A stretch of DNA of 64,000 bases from Vibrio algivorus (lineage in GTDB: Bacteria; Pseudomonadota; Gammaproteobacteria; Enterobacterales; Vibrionaceae), in the NCBI RefSeq assembly GCF_002218005.2, contig NZ_AP018678.1, positions 2,046,001-2,110,000 on the forward strand, read 5' to 3'. How positions within the stretch are numbered: the stretch's first letter is position 1; every line of letters begins with the position of its first letter. Of the stretch, positions 16,993-26,915 are shown piece after piece. The notes beneath the pieces were generated by a model. The model saw only the letters and a program-made list of their open reading frames with translations, searched no databases and was not told the origin of the DNA. A program made the position numbers and the translations under genes.

Positions 16993-18519
16993 TTATTGCT
17001 GTGGACGCATCGCTGGGAATAAAATCACGTCACGAATCGTATGAGTATTGGTAAATAACATAGCTAAACGGTCAATACCGATACCTTGACCCGCTGTTGG
17101 TGGTAGGCCATGTTCCAGTGCCGTAATGTAGTCAGCATCGTAGAACATCGCTTCATCATCACCCGCGTCTTTAGCATCAACCTGTGCTTTAAAGCGTGCA
17201 TCTTGGTCTTCTGCATCATTTAGCTCAGAGAAACCATTCGCCACTTCACGGCCACCGATAAAGAATTCAAAACGATCGGTAAAGAACGGATTTGAATCAC
17301 TGCGACGTGCCAGTGGTGAAATATCTGCTGGGTAGCCAGTGATAAAAGTAGGTTGAATTAGTTGAGGTTCAGCGGTTTCACCAAAAATCTCTTCAAGCAG
17401 TTGACCACAAGTCCAGAAGCTTTCCACTTCAACGTGTACTGATTTCGCAATCTTAACCATAAAGTCACGATCTTTTACCGTTTCTTCGTTTAGGTTAGCA
17501 ATATCGGCATGATCTGGATTGTATTGCTTAATCGCATCGATCATGCTCATACGTGCATATTTTCCGCCAAATTCTACACGCTCTTCACCATAAGGCATTG
17601 ACGTATCACCAAGAACTTCAACTGCAACGGTACTTAGCATCTCTTCTGTAAGATCCATTAGATCGTTGTAATCAGCATACGCCATGTAGAATTCCATCAT
17701 AGTAAATTCTGGATTATGACGAGGTGATAGGCCTTCGTTACGGAAGTTACGGTTCACTTCGAATACACGATCAAAACCACCGACAACCAAACGCTTCAAA
17801 TAAAGCTCAGGAGCAACACGTAGATACATATCAATATCTAATGCATTGTGGTGAGTAATAAATGGACGCGCTGTCGCACCACCAGGGATCACATGCATCA
17901 TTGGCGTTTCAACTTCTAGGAAGCCTTTTTTCGCCATGAAGTTACGGATCGCCATGACAAGCTTAGAGCGAATAATGAAAGCGGTACGTGAATCTTCGTT
18001 TACAATCAGATCAACGTAACGCTGACGGTAACGCATTTCTTGATCGGTTAGACCGTGGAATTTTTCTGGAAGCGGACGTAGTGCTTTGGTTAGTAACTCG
18101 TATGATTCCATATTCACGTAAAGATCGCCTTTACCTGATTTATGCAATGCACCTTTAACACCGACAATGTCGCCAATATCCAAACCTTGGTATTTTTCTT
18201 TTAATTCTTTTTGCACATCTTTCGCAGCGTACGCTTGAATACGGCCTGAAGTTTCTTGAATCACTAAGAATGGACCACGTTTTGCCATGACACGACCTGC
18301 AATCGCCACCACATGATTTAACTCTTCTAACTCTTCTTTTGATTTTTCACCAAACTCAGCTTGAAGATCGGCGGCTAAATGCTCACGACGGAAATCATTT
18401 GGGTGACCGTTCGCTTTACAGGTTTGACGGATGTGATCCAGTTTAGAACGACGCTCAGCGATCAGTTTATTTTCTTCTGCTACATCGATTTGGTTTTGGC
18501 TGTTTGATTCAGTCATCAT
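16993..18519 (-). CDS. lysS: Lysyl-tRNA synthetase (class II)
   Basis: Charges tRNA-Lys. 508 residues, family length. An N-terminal OB-fold anticodon-binding domain (about 60-160) is followed by the class IIb catalytic core with motif 2 FRNEGLSPRHNPEFTMMEFY and motif 3 GIGIDRLAMLFTN. Two ATG codons are tandem at the start (18519 and 18516). It lies 70 bp downstream of prfB in the conserved prfB-lysS order and is followed by a strong terminator. Confidence 0.97.
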   Translation of the reverse strand: MMTESNSQNQIDVAEENKLIAERRSKLDHIRQTCKANGHPNDFRREHLAADLQAEFGEKSKEELEELNHVVAIAGRVMAKRGPFLVIQETSGRIQAYAAKDVQKELKEKYQGLDIGDIVGVKGALHKSGKGDLYVNMESYELLTKALRPLPEKFHGLTDQEMRYRQRYVDLIVNEDSRTAFIIRSKLVMAIRNFMAKKGFLEVETPMMHVIPGGATARPFITHHNALDIDMYLRVAPELYLKRLVVGGFDRVFEVNRNFRNEGLSPRHNPEFTMMEFYMAYADYNDLMDLTEEMLSTVAVEVLGDTSMPYGEERVEFGGKYARMSMIDAIKQYNPDHADIANLNEETVKDRDFMVKIAKSVHVEVESFWTCGQLLEEIFGETAEPQLIQPTFITGYPADISPLARRSDSNPFFTDRFEFFIGGREVANGFSELNDAEDQDARFKAQVDAKDAGDDEAMFYDADYITALEHGLPPTAGQGIGIDRLAMLFTNTHTIRDVILFPAMRPQQ

Positions 18520-18589
18520 GTGCCCTTATAAATAAATTAGTTGTCTTCTTAAAGAAGAGGAATCCTGTGTGCATAGTTGATAGCTGTGC

Positions 18590-19688
18590 TTATAAGCCAG
18601 ACTTCAAGCTTGCTTCAATAAACTTATCGAGATCGCCATCTAATACTGCTTGAGTATTGCGGTTTTCTACACCAGTACGTAGATCTTTAATACGCGAATC
18701 ATCTAATACGTAAGAGCGAATTTGACTGCCCCAACCGATGTCGGATTTAGAATCTTCATTGGCTTGTTTTTCAGCATTTTGCTTTTGCAATTCAAACTCA
18801 AACAATTTTGCACGAAGTTGCTTCATCGCTTGATCTTTGTTTTTATGCTGAGAACGATCGTTTTGACATTGAACCACAATATTAGTTGGTACGTGAGTAA
18901 TACGTACCGCAGATTCGGTGGTGTTTACGTGCTGACCACCTGCACCAGAAGCACGATATACATCGATACGTAAATCTGATGGGTTAATATCAATTTCGAT
19001 GTTGTCATCAATCTCAGGATAGATAAATGCCGATGCAAATGAAGTATGACGGCGACCACCTGAATCAAATGGCGATTTACGAACTAAGCGATGTACACCC
19101 GTTTCGGTACGTAGCCAGCCATAAGCATATTCACCAGAAATGCGAACTGTCGCGCCTTTAAGACCCGCAACATCCCCTTCTGATACTTCAATCACTTCCG
19201 TTTTGAATCCTTTAGCTTCCGCCCAACGTAAATACATACGTAGCATCATCGAAGTCCAGTCTTGCGCTTCAGTACCGCCAGAGCCTGACTGTAAATCAAT
19301 ATAACAATCAGATGCGTCATGGTCACCAGAGAACATACGGCGGAACTCAAGCTTTTCTAATTTCGCTTCAAGCTCGGCAAGTTCAGGCTCGATCTCATCA
19401 AAGGTTTCTTGATCTTGCTCTTCAACCGCAAGCTCTAATAGCCCTTCAACGTCATCACAACCTTGATCCAGTTGATCAATAGTTTCAACTACTGCTTCTA
19501 ATGCTGAACGTTCTTTACCTAACGCTTGTGCGCGCTCAGGTTCATTCCAGACATCAGGTTGTTCAAGTTCGGCATTAACTTCTTCTAGACGCTCTTTCTT
19601 AGCATCGTAGTCAAAGATACCCCCTCAGAACATTCGTGCGCTCGGCAACGTCCTGAAGGCGGTTTTTAATCGGATTGATTTCAAACAT
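18590..19688 (-). CDS. prfB: Peptide chain release factor 2, programmed +1 frameshift
   Basis: RF2 recognises UGA and UAA stop codons and triggers peptide release. The gene is in two frames. Codons 1-25 (MFEINPIKNRL...RGYL) run from 19688 to 19614 and meet an in-frame TGA at codon 26 (complement of 19611-19613). Translation continues after a +1 shift at CTT-TGA-C into DYDAKKERLEEVN and onward for 365 residues in total. The UGA-specificity motif SPF (KSPFDSGGRR) and the catalytic GGQ (SGAGGQHVNTTESAVR) are intact. The total length of 1,099 nt fits exactly one extra base. It is not a pseudogene. Upstream lies recJ, downstream lysS. Confidence 0.97.
19611..19625 (-). promoter_or_regulatory. RF2 autoregulatory frameshift site
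   Basis: On the minus strand AGGGGG (complement of 19620-19625) is an internal Shine-Dalgarno three bases before the slippery CTT (19614-19616), followed by TGA C. Codon 26 is the stop, as in E. coli. When RF2 is scarce, ribosomes pause at UGA and shift +1 to make more RF2. Confidence 0.95.
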
Positions 19689-19802
19689 GTTGGCTTATCA
19701 CTTAGTTGAGAAATAAATTCACTTTCTATGCTATTTTCAAAGCATAGATAGGCGCAGAATTCTACCTAAATTGCTAATGAATATACAGGGATTTTACTCG
19801 TT

Positions 19803-21572
19803 TCATTTTGCTTCTAGATGGTCAACCATCAATTGCAATGATTGATTACCGCGAAATTCATTAATATCGAGCTTATAAGCTAAATGAACCGTTTTCACCG
19901 ACGCATCTGGCCAACGACGTAAATCTACGTTAAAAGCAATTGCATCAATCATGATGCCTGTTGGGTGACCTTTAAACAGAGGTTCTAACATCATTTTTAA
20001 ATGCTTTTCACCTACTAGTTTTTGATGCAGCAATTTGAATTCGCCATCAAAAATAGGTTCAGGAAAAGCTTGTCCCCAAGGACCACCAGCACGTAACTCT
20101 TCTGCTGTATGCATCGAGAACTCTTCTGGTTTTAATTCTCCATCAGATAAAATTATCCCCTCTAACGCTGATTCATCTAGCTCTTCACGTACAGCTAAAT
20201 CAAACAAGCGAGAGAATTGTTCGAATCTATTTTGGTAGATCGTTAAACCCGCGGCCATCGCATGACCACCAAATTTCACAATAATCCCAGGGTGTTGGGT
20301 GTCGATCTTATCTAAAACATCTCGCATATGAAGACCAGGAATCGAGCGACATGAACCTTTTAAAGAAGACTCTCCATTCGGCAACTCACCACCATCAGCA
20401 AATGCGATCACTGGACGATGAAATTCATCTTTAATCCGTGATGCTAAAATCCCTATTACCCCTTGATGCCAATCCGCTTGAAACAAGGTTAAGCCATACG
20501 GCAGACTAGACTTATCCTCTAGGCCACCTTTTGCGTTCAGTAGGCGCTCACAAAATGCCATGGCTTCTTGTTTCATGCCTTGTTCAATTTCACGACGCAT
20601 ATGATTTAAGCCATCAAGTTCACTGGCCATACGACGAGCAGCATGAATATTATTACTAAGTAATAACTCAACCCCAAACGACATATCTTCAAGACGTCCA
20701 GCCGCATTAATCCTCGGCCCTAAAGCAAAACCAAAATCAGCTGCCACAAGACGTTTAGCATCGCGTTTTGACACTTCGATTAACGCCTGAATGCCCGGGC
20801 GTGCTTTACCTGCTCGGATCCGTTGCAATCCTTGATGAACTAAAATTCGGTTATTTTCATCTAGTGGTACCACATCAGCTACCGTTCCTAATGCCACAAT
20901 ATCTAATAATTCAGCTAAGTTTGGCTCGGGGATATTTTGTTGAACAAACCACTGTTGAGTTCGCATTTCAGCACGTAGAGCCAACATGAGGTAAAACGCC
21001 ACGCCTACTCCTGCTAATGCTTTTGAAGGAAAAGAACATTGTTGCAGGTTAGGGTTAACCATCGCATCGGCATTCGGCAATTCGTGGCCAGGTAAGTGAT
21101 GGTCGGTTACGATCACAATTAAACCTTGCGCTTTGGCATAACGCACGCCTTCAATAGAAGATACGCCATTATCCACCGTCATGATCACTTGCGCACCACG
21201 CTCAATCGCTTGATCAACGACTTCAGGGCTCAAACCATAACCATCTTCAAAACGGTTGGGCACTAGGTAATCGACATTACTACTGCCTAGCATACGAATA
21301 GCCAGTACAGACAAAGCCGAACTCGTCGCCCCATCAGCATCAAAATCCCCCACCACGATAATACGTTGTTGTTGTTTAATCGCTTGAAACAATAATGACA
21401 CTGCAAGCTCAATACCATGCAAAGCTTGATAAGAGTGAAGCCCTTTAGCACCCTTTTCTAATTGACTAACATTCTGGATCTGACGATTAATATAAATGCG
21501 ACGTAATAAGGGAGAAATCGACTCAGGTAGGATAGAAAGATCAACATCAGGTCGGCGAGAAATAGTCGTCAT
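19803..21572 (-). CDS. recJ: Single-stranded-DNA 5'-3' exonuclease RecJ
   Basis: DHH-family exonuclease acting in RecF-pathway recombination, base excision and mismatch repair. 589 residues. Metal-binding motifs seen in order are GDFDADGATSSAL (about 80), TVDNGVSS, TDHHLPGHELP (about 160) and the DHHA1-domain stretch IVKFGGHAMAAGLT (about 435). Length matches E. coli RecJ. It lies 26 bp downstream of the yqfB-like gene in the xerD-dsbC-recJ cluster. Co-occurrence with mutH in one window is incidental but both serve mismatch repair. Confidence 0.96.
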   Translation of the reverse strand: MTTISRRPDVDLSILPESISPLLRRIYINRQIQNVSQLEKGAKGLHSYQALHGIELAVSLLFQAIKQQQRIIVVGDFDADGATSSALSVLAIRMLGSSNVDYLVPNRFEDGYGLSPEVVDQAIERGAQVIMTVDNGVSSIEGVRYAKAQGLIVIVTDHHLPGHELPNADAMVNPNLQQCSFPSKALAGVGVAFYLMLALRAEMRTQQWFVQQNIPEPNLAELLDIVALGTVADVVPLDENNRILVHQGLQRIRAGKARPGIQALIEVSKRDAKRLVAADFGFALGPRINAAGRLEDMSFGVELLLSNNIHAARRMASELDGLNHMRREIEQGMKQEAMAFCERLLNAKGGLEDKSSLPYGLTLFQADWHQGVIGILASRIKDEFHRPVIAFADGGELPNGESSLKGSCRSIPGLHMRDVLDKIDTQHPGIIVKFGGHAMAAGLTIYQNRFEQFSRLFDLAVREELDESALEGIILSDGELKPEEFSMHTAEELRAGGPWGQAFPEPIFDGEFKLLHQKLVGEKHLKMMLEPLFKGHPTGIMIDAIAFNVDLRRWPDASVKTVHLAYKLDINEFRGNQSLQLMVDHLEAK

Positions 21573-21598
21573 AATACTCTTAATAGGTTAAGGATGGT

Positions 21599-21934
21599 TT
21601 AAACATTTGAAGAATAAATCTGATAATCAATCACAAATAATTGTTCTAAACCGGGGTAAATCTCTTGAATAACGCTTTTCAGTTGCGGCAAGCTCATATT
21701 CTCTTGCTCGGCATGAAACTCATTAAGTTGTGATAAATGCACTGGCGTGACGGATAATATTTTCAGTTGGCAGAATACTCTCCCTTGCTCTAAGGTCGAA
21801 ACTGTCACTATGCTACCAGGAACATAATGACTTTCTGCTTCATCACGAATCGTAATGGTCTTTTTGCCCGCTAGAATATCATCTTCAAAGCGAGCAAAAA
21901 ATGTCATTTCAGTTGGAGTGTTTAATATAGCCAC
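21599..21934 (-). CDS. yqfB: ASCH-domain N4-acetylcytidine amidohydrolase (YqfB)
   Basis: 111-residue ASCH-fold protein very similar in pattern to E. coli YqfB (shared stretches ITFF-RF-DDILAGKKTITIRDE and HAEQENM). E. coli YqfB hydrolyses N4-acetylcytidine to cytidine. Lys, Glu and Thr residues suited to its catalytic triad are in AGKKTITIRDEAESH. It starts with GTG, sharing one base with the dsbC stop codon (TAGTG), so it is translationally coupled to dsbC. The gene is inserted into the otherwise conserved dsbC-recJ pair, an arrangement not found in E. coli. Confidence 0.85.
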   Translation of the reverse strand: MAILNTPTEMTFFARFEDDILAGKKTITIRDEAESHYVPGSIVTVSTLEQGRVFCQLKILSVTPVHLSQLNEFHAEQENMSLPQLKSVIQEIYPGLEQLFVIDYQIYSSNV

Positions 21935-22710
21935 TATAAACCTTCGGCTTCTAATGCTTCGAGTAAATCGTTAGCTGGTAAGTACCCTCCCACTATTCGA
22001 CCATTAGAAAGTAAAATGGCAGGCGTACCACTAATGCCTAATTGTGCGCCAAAAGCATATTGATCAGTGATCATTTGTTGGCACTTAGGTAAGTTTTTAC
22101 TATCAAAATCAAATCGGCGATTGATCTTCACATCATCTAAAGCTTGCTTACGATCGTCCGCACACCATACTTTAGCCATCGTCTGAGCGACATCTCCGGT
22201 CGGTCCTTGGCGAGGATAAGCCATATAGCGTACCGTAATACCTAGATCGTTATATTTTTGCATTTCTTTATGCAGTTTTACACAGTAACCACAAGTAATA
22301 TCGGTAAATACCGTCACCACATATTTTTGCTCTTTAGCTTTGTATACGATCATGTCATCAGCAAACTTTTCAACTTGCTTAGCGTATTTTTTCGCCATCA
22401 AATCACTGAAGTTACCTTGTTTATCTAGGCTATACATCTTGCCTTGAATAAAAAAGTCACCTGTCGCACTCGAGAAGAAAATGCCTTGATTCGTTGTCAC
22501 TTCATATAAACCATCGATCGGTGATGGCACAACCTCAGTCACTTTAATACCAAGATTAACAAACCGCGCACTGATTTCAGCTTGATTGCCTTCTGTACTA
22601 GCGTAACTGGGTAAACTCAATACTGAAAAAATCAATGCGGAAAAAGCCAATGCTCCTTTAGCACAAACAGACTTAACGTTAATTGAATCAAATAAAGAAG
22701 CAAAATGCAT
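21934..22710 (-). CDS. dsbC: Periplasmic disulfide isomerase DsbC
   Basis: Thiol:disulfide interchange protein that reshuffles wrong disulfides in the periplasm, kept reduced by DsbD. About 258 residues from the ATG at 22710, which is preceded by AGGTG; the frame also extends to 22746 without support. An N-terminal signal peptide (ALAFSALIFSVLSLPSYAS) is followed by the dimerisation domain and the thioredoxin fold with active site CGYC in TDITCGYCVKLHKEM. The cis-Pro loop reads ISGTPAILL. It is downstream of xerD with a 43-bp gap. Confidence 0.94.
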   Translation of the reverse strand: MHFASLFDSINVKSVCAKGALAFSALIFSVLSLPSYASTEGNQAEISARFVNLGIKVTEVVPSPIDGLYEVTTNQGIFFSSATGDFFIQGKMYSLDKQGNFSDLMAKKYAKQVEKFADDMIVYKAKEQKYVVTVFTDITCGYCVKLHKEMQKYNDLGITVRYMAYPRQGPTGDVAQTMAKVWCADDRKQALDDVKINRRFDFDSKNLPKCQQMITDQYAFGAQLGISGTPAILLSNGRIVGGYLPANDLLEALEAEGL

Positions 22711-22753
22711 AGAACACCTAAAATGTGGATAAAAGTTATCAAACAACGACCCC

Positions 22754-23650
22754 TTACGCTCTCGGGTGATGTTGTTGGTGAATTTGTTTTAATCTCTCCG
22801 TTGCCACATGAGTATAAATTTGTGTGGTCGATAAGTCACTATGTCCAAGCAGCATTTGCACTACTCTCAAATCGGCGCCATGATTCAACAAATGCGTCGC
22901 AAAAGCATGGCGTAATACGTGTGGAGAGAGTGCTTCAGAATCAATTCCTGCATGTTGAGCATAGAATTTAATACGATGCCAAAAAGTTTGACGTGTCATT
23001 TGGCGGGCCCGCTTACTGGGAAACACCACATCAGAGCTTTTCTCACCAAGTAATGCCGGACGACCTTGCTCTAAGTAAGTTTCAATCCATTCAATGGCAT
23101 TTTCTCCCATAGGCACTAGACGCTCTTTACCACCTTTACCCATCACCCGTACGACTCCTTGACGAAGACTCATATTTTCCATGGTCAAACTCACCAGTTC
23201 CGTTACACGTAAGCCTGTCGCATAAAGTAGCTCTAGCATAGCTTTATCACGTAACTCTAAAGGATCTTCAACGATTGGCGCATCAAGTAAGGCTTCAATT
23301 TGTTGTTCTGACAAATCTTTCGGTAAGCGTTTTGGCAACTTAGGGGCAATTAATAACGCACTAGGATCATCGCTGCGCAGCTTTTCACGAGTAAAGTATT
23401 GGAATAGTCGACGTATAGCAGACAACATACGTGCTCGAGAGGTTTGTTTGTAATTTTGTTCCAATAACCAAGCTTGGTAGGCTTGTAAGTCATAAGTTGT
23501 CACGGTTAACAAGCTCATTGATTGTTTACTTAGCCATCCCACCAACTTATCAAGATCATGTCGATAAGACTGCAAGGTATTTTCTGACAAGCCTTTCTCT
23601 AACCAGATTGAATCAAGAAAACGTTCTACCAGAGATAACTCAGACTGCAT
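22754..23650 (-). CDS. xerD: Site-specific tyrosine recombinase XerD
   Basis: With XerC it resolves chromosome dimers at dif under FtsK control. From the ATG at 23650 the product has 298 residues, the same as E. coli XerD; a GTG immediately upstream (23653) is an alternative. Catalytic residues are all visible: Arg in ATGLRVTELV, Lys in MGKGGKERLVP, HxxR in SPHVLRHAFATHLL, His in LLGHSDLSTTQ and nucleophile Tyr in IYTHV. It heads the xerD-dsbC-yqfB-recJ-prfB-lysS series. No dif site was recognised in the window. Confidence 0.96.
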   Translation of the reverse strand: MQSELSLVERFLDSIWLEKGLSENTLQSYRHDLDKLVGWLSKQSMSLLTVTTYDLQAYQAWLLEQNYKQTSRARMLSAIRRLFQYFTREKLRSDDPSALLIAPKLPKRLPKDLSEQQIEALLDAPIVEDPLELRDKAMLELLYATGLRVTELVSLTMENMSLRQGVVRVMGKGGKERLVPMGENAIEWIETYLEQGRPALLGEKSSDVVFPSKRARQMTRQTFWHRIKFYAQHAGIDSEALSPHVLRHAFATHLLNHGADLRVVQMLLGHSDLSTTQIYTHVATERLKQIHQQHHPRA

Positions 23651-23795
23651 CACCTATACTCACTTTATACCTAATACCCATACTGAGACTACGGTAGCTC
23701 ACTCATAATTGCCACTAATTTTACTGAAAGCATGTAAAGCTCTGCTTATTACCGTTAGAATTAACCACAAATTCATCAAACGTTTAAAAATACTT

Positions 23796-24314
23796 ATGAA
23801 GATTGGATTATTCTACGGTTCAAGCACCTGTTATACCGAAATGGCATCGGAAAAAATCCGCGCGATTATTGGCGAAGATCTGGTCGATATCTACAATATT
23901 AAAGATACTCCAGTCGCAACACTTCAAGATTATGACTTTCTTATTTTAGGCATTTCCACTTGGGATTTTGGTGAGATACAAGAAGATTGGAGCGCGGTAT
24001 GGCAGCAACTCGATGGGCTATCTCTAAACGGCAAGTACGTGGCATTATTCGGTCTCGGCGATCAAGAAGGCTATGGCGAATGGTTTCTCGATGCGATGGG
24101 GATGCTGCACGACGAGCTGATAGTAACCGGAGTTAAATTTTTAGGCTATTGGCCTAACCAAGGCTATGAGTTTGAACAATCTAAAGCGCTTACTGAAGAT
24201 AAAACACATTTTGTTGGTTTAGCGCTTGATGAAGACTCTCAGTATGAACTCAGTGATGAGCGTATCGAGCAGTGGTGCGAGCAAATCCTTGTTGAGTATC
24301 ACGACAGTTTATAG
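23796..24314 (+). CDS. fldB: Flavodoxin FldB
   Basis: FMN-binding electron carrier of 172 residues. The start is the ATG at 23796 giving MKIGLFYGSSTCYTEMASEK, which carries the FMN phosphate loop; the frame is open further upstream but without family similarity. Later segments LGISTWDFGEIQEDW and FGLGDQEGYGEWFLDA are the isoalloxazine-binding loops of long-chain flavodoxins. Divergent from xerD, as in E. coli, where fldB is also adjacent to xerD. A bidirectional terminator follows. Confidence 0.92.
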   Translation: MKIGLFYGSSTCYTEMASEKIRAIIGEDLVDIYNIKDTPVATLQDYDFLILGISTWDFGEIQEDWSAVWQQLDGLSLNGKYVALFGLGDQEGYGEWFLDAMGMLHDELIVTGVKFLGYWPNQGYEFEQSKALTEDKTHFVGLALDEDSQYELSDERIEQWCEQILVEYHDSL

Positions 24315-24420
24315 AGCATATTTATACCAATCGTACTAATTATCTTTTGTCTCAAACAAAATTTAATCTTGAACGTTAAACACGCCCTAACATCAACTAT
24401 CGAAAACCTCCAAATACAAA

Positions 24421-24453
24421 AAAGGCTTAGTGTACTCAACTCACTAAGCCTTT
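24421..24453. terminator. Bidirectional terminator, fldB / brnQ
   Basis: 12-bp perfect stem AAAGGCTTAGTG / CACTAAGCCTTT with a 9-nt loop and flanking A- and T-rich tails, between convergent genes. Confidence 0.88.
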
Positions 24454-24474
24454 TCTTATTCGCTTATTAAAGAA

Positions 24475-25803
24475 TTAAGCCATATCTTCGCTTAACTCAG
24501 CCATTTCATTTGCTTGTTGCTCGCATTTTGGGACAAACATCATCACCACAACCGCGGCCAATGTTGGTAGCATCCACGCCATACCGTAATCAAACAGCGG
24601 TAGGAAGTTTAATGCTGACATATCAATCCCCACAGCTTTTGCTGCATCAATCAAAGCAAACAATAAAGATAAACAAACTACAAAACGATATGCCAAAGCA
24701 CGATTTGGCAAACGAGAACGAACGAGCGTTAAGAACACAATCGCAATCGCCACTGGATACAAGGCAAATAATACCGGCACAGATAACGCAATTAATTGAG
24801 TCAAACCAACATTTGCTACCAATGCACATACTGAACCAACAACAATAACCCATGCTTTATAGCTAATTGGTGTTAATGAACTAAAGTAATCAGCACAAGC
24901 TGAAATCAAACCTATTGAAGTAGTTAGACAAGCCAGTAATACGATTGTTGTGAGAACAAACTGACCTTCAGTACCAAATAGAGCCTGTACATAAACACTT
25001 AGAATTGCACCGCCATTATCAAGGCCGGCGGCAATACTGTTACTGGTCGCACCAAGATAGAACAATGAAATGTAAACCAGTGCTAAACCGCCAGCTGCAA
25101 TAAACGCTGCATAAGTAACGTAACGAGTCACCGCGCGTTTATCGGTAATCTTTTTGCTACGTAAAGCTTCAATGATCAAAGTACCAAACATCAGCGAAGC
25201 AAAGGTATCCATAGTGTTATAACCATCAAGGAAACCCGTACTAAATGCATGTGTTGCATAGCGACCTTGCGCAGCCACAATATCGCCTTGAGGATTAATA
25301 AATACCATCACTGAAAGAATGATTAATCCTAAAAAAAGAACGGGAGTAAGCACTTTTCCAATTACATCTAATAGCTTACCTTGTGACCAAGCAAAACCCA
25401 TCGCAATAGCAAAAAAGACGATAGAAAAAATAGTGAGATGTATTTGCGATGGCTCAGAGATAAATGGCTTCAACCCCATTTCATATGCCACAAGACCAGT
25501 ACGAGGTGCAGCAAAAGCTGGACCGATGATAATGAAGAAAAGTACAGCAACAATTGTCGCCGCTTTTTTAGGTAAGTCTTGGGTCAATTTATCCCAACCG
25601 CCACCAACTAGCGCAATGGCAATAATTCCAAGTAAAGGCAAGCCTACCGCAGTGCTAAGAAAACCTAGCATAGTAGAAAACACTGATTCGCCAGCTAATT
25701 GACCAGCAAGTGGTGGAAAAATGATATTGCCAGCCCCTAAAAAGAACGCAAACAACATGAAGCCTAGGGCCCAAATATCGGTTATTTTTAACTTTTGGTT
25801 CAA
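24475..25803 (-). CDS. brnQ: Branched-chain amino acid transporter BrnQ (LIVCS family)
   Basis: Cation-coupled importer of leucine, isoleucine and valine in the inner membrane, 442 residues with about 12 hydrophobic segments. The N-terminus KITDIWALGFMLFAFFLGAGNIIFPP and the following PLLGIIAIALVGGG are characteristic. The only start that keeps the first membrane segment is a TTG (complement of 25801-25803) behind AAGGG, so I accept a TTG start. Single gene between fldB and trmN, with its own terminator. No leader attenuator was seen upstream. Confidence 0.9.
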   Translation of the reverse strand: MNQKLKITDIWALGFMLFAFFLGAGNIIFPPLAGQLAGESVFSTMLGFLSTAVGLPLLGIIAIALVGGGWDKLTQDLPKKAATIVAVLFFIIIGPAFAAPRTGLVAYEMGLKPFISEPSQIHLTIFSIVFFAIAMGFAWSQGKLLDVIGKVLTPVLFLGLIILSVMVFINPQGDIVAAQGRYATHAFSTGFLDGYNTMDTFASLMFGTLIIEALRSKKITDKRAVTRYVTYAAFIAAGGLALVYISLFYLGATSNSIAAGLDNGGAILSVYVQALFGTEGQFVLTTIVLLACLTTSIGLISACADYFSSLTPISYKAWVIVVGSVCALVANVGLTQLIALSVPVLFALYPVAIAIVFLTLVRSRLPNRALAYRFVVCLSLLFALIDAAKAVGIDMSALNFLPLFDYGMAWMLPTLAAVVVMMFVPKCEQQANEMAELSEDMA

Positions 25804-26096
25804 AATAAACCCTTAATATAGTTGTAATGAATTGCATTTCAGGTGAACAACAAATAAAACTCCACCCGAATGTAAGGAGCAAGATAATGAAGAAATTAGA
25901 GCCAATGCGCAAGCAAGTAGCAATAGAACACCACAAAATAACAACATAAAAACACAAAAGCAGTGTTTATATCTACTCACAAGTATAATTTAAAGAATTT
26001 ATCACTTAACAATATTAAAACAAAAAAGCCATAAGTAAGCATAAAAAACCATATCAAGACCATTAATTAGTCACTTAAGCCAAAAGTATTGATATT

Positions 26097-26804
26097 ATGA
26101 ATAAAACTAAAGACTTTCATTTAAAGCAATTCTCAATTTACGGTGGTCATGCGGGCATGGCGGTCAGTACCGATGGCATATTACTCGGTGCCTGGGCCAA
26201 AATATCCAACCACAGTTCAATATTAGACATTGGTACTGGTACTGGACTACTAGCATTAATGTGCGCCCAAAGAAGCCAAGAAAGTAAGATTATCGCAATT
26301 GATATTGATGATAATGCAATAAAAGCGGCGCAATATAATGTCGATAATAGCCCTTGGAGCAAAAGAGTTCAGGTTATCAAAACCGCTGCCCAGCAATTAA
26401 AATCAAACCAGTTATTTGATCATATTGTTTGTAACCCGCCTTATTTCAGTTCGGGCGCCACATCCGATTGGCAAGCCAGAGCAGCCGCACGCCACACTCA
26501 TTCTTTACCGCATGGTGAATTACTTAACGCTTGTACTAAGTTATTAAAAACAACTGGTAGTGCGAGTTTTATTTTACCTAAAGCAGAAGGCGAAGCGTTT
26601 ATTCAATTAGCTTTAGAGCAAGGCTGGTTTATAGAGCGACTCTGCCAAGTCAATACCACAAACCATAAACCCGGCTATCGACTATTATTTACCTTAACTC
26701 GCGAACAAACCGAATGTCACAATAGCCAATTAACGATTCGCCAAGCTGATGGCTATAGCAAATCATTTATTCAACTAACTCGCGATTTTTATCTCAAGAT
26801 GTAG
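26097..26804 (+). CDS. trmN: tRNA1(Val) (adenine-37-N6)-methyltransferase
   Basis: SAM-dependent methyltransferase (YfiC/TrmN6) that makes m6A37 in tRNA1-Val. 235 residues with the SAM-binding motif ILDIGTGTGLLALM (about 42-56) and the N6-adenine catalytic motif CNPPYF (about 112). Starts with ATG at 26097; the ribosome binding site is weak. In E. coli yfiC is divergent from srmB; here both genes read in the same direction with a short palindromic element between them. Confidence 0.9.
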   Translation: MNKTKDFHLKQFSIYGGHAGMAVSTDGILLGAWAKISNHSSILDIGTGTGLLALMCAQRSQESKIIAIDIDDNAIKAAQYNVDNSPWSKRVQVIKTAAQQLKSNQLFDHIVCNPPYFSSGATSDWQARAAARHTHSLPHGELLNACTKLLKTTGSASFILPKAEGEAFIQLALEQGWFIERLCQVNTTNHKPGYRLLFTLTREQTECHNSQLTIRQADGYSKSFIQLTRDFYLKM

Positions 26805-26813
26805 TAACGGTAA

Positions 26814-26853
26814 TATACCCAAGTAACTCGCATCTTGCAGTCACTTGGGTATA
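26814..26853. repeat. Minimal palindromic TATACCCAAG element
   Basis: 40-bp unit consisting almost only of the two inverted ends (TATACCCAAGTAACT / AGTCACTTGGGTATA). It sits 9 bp after the trmN stop codon and about 60 bp before srmB. It could act as a hairpin in the trmN mRNA; the TATAATGCG just after it could supply a -10 box for srmB. Confidence 0.75.
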
Positions 26854-26915
26854 TAATGCGCGACCGTTTTCATAACCCCTGAACCTAAAGCCACACGGCT
26901 TGTTGGAGAAATGAC

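Noticed and set aside
18590..19688. prfB looks like a pseudogene with an in-frame TGA
   Set aside because: The stop is at codon 26 in the exact RF2 context (AGGGGG, CTT TGA C); this is the known autoregulatory frameshift.
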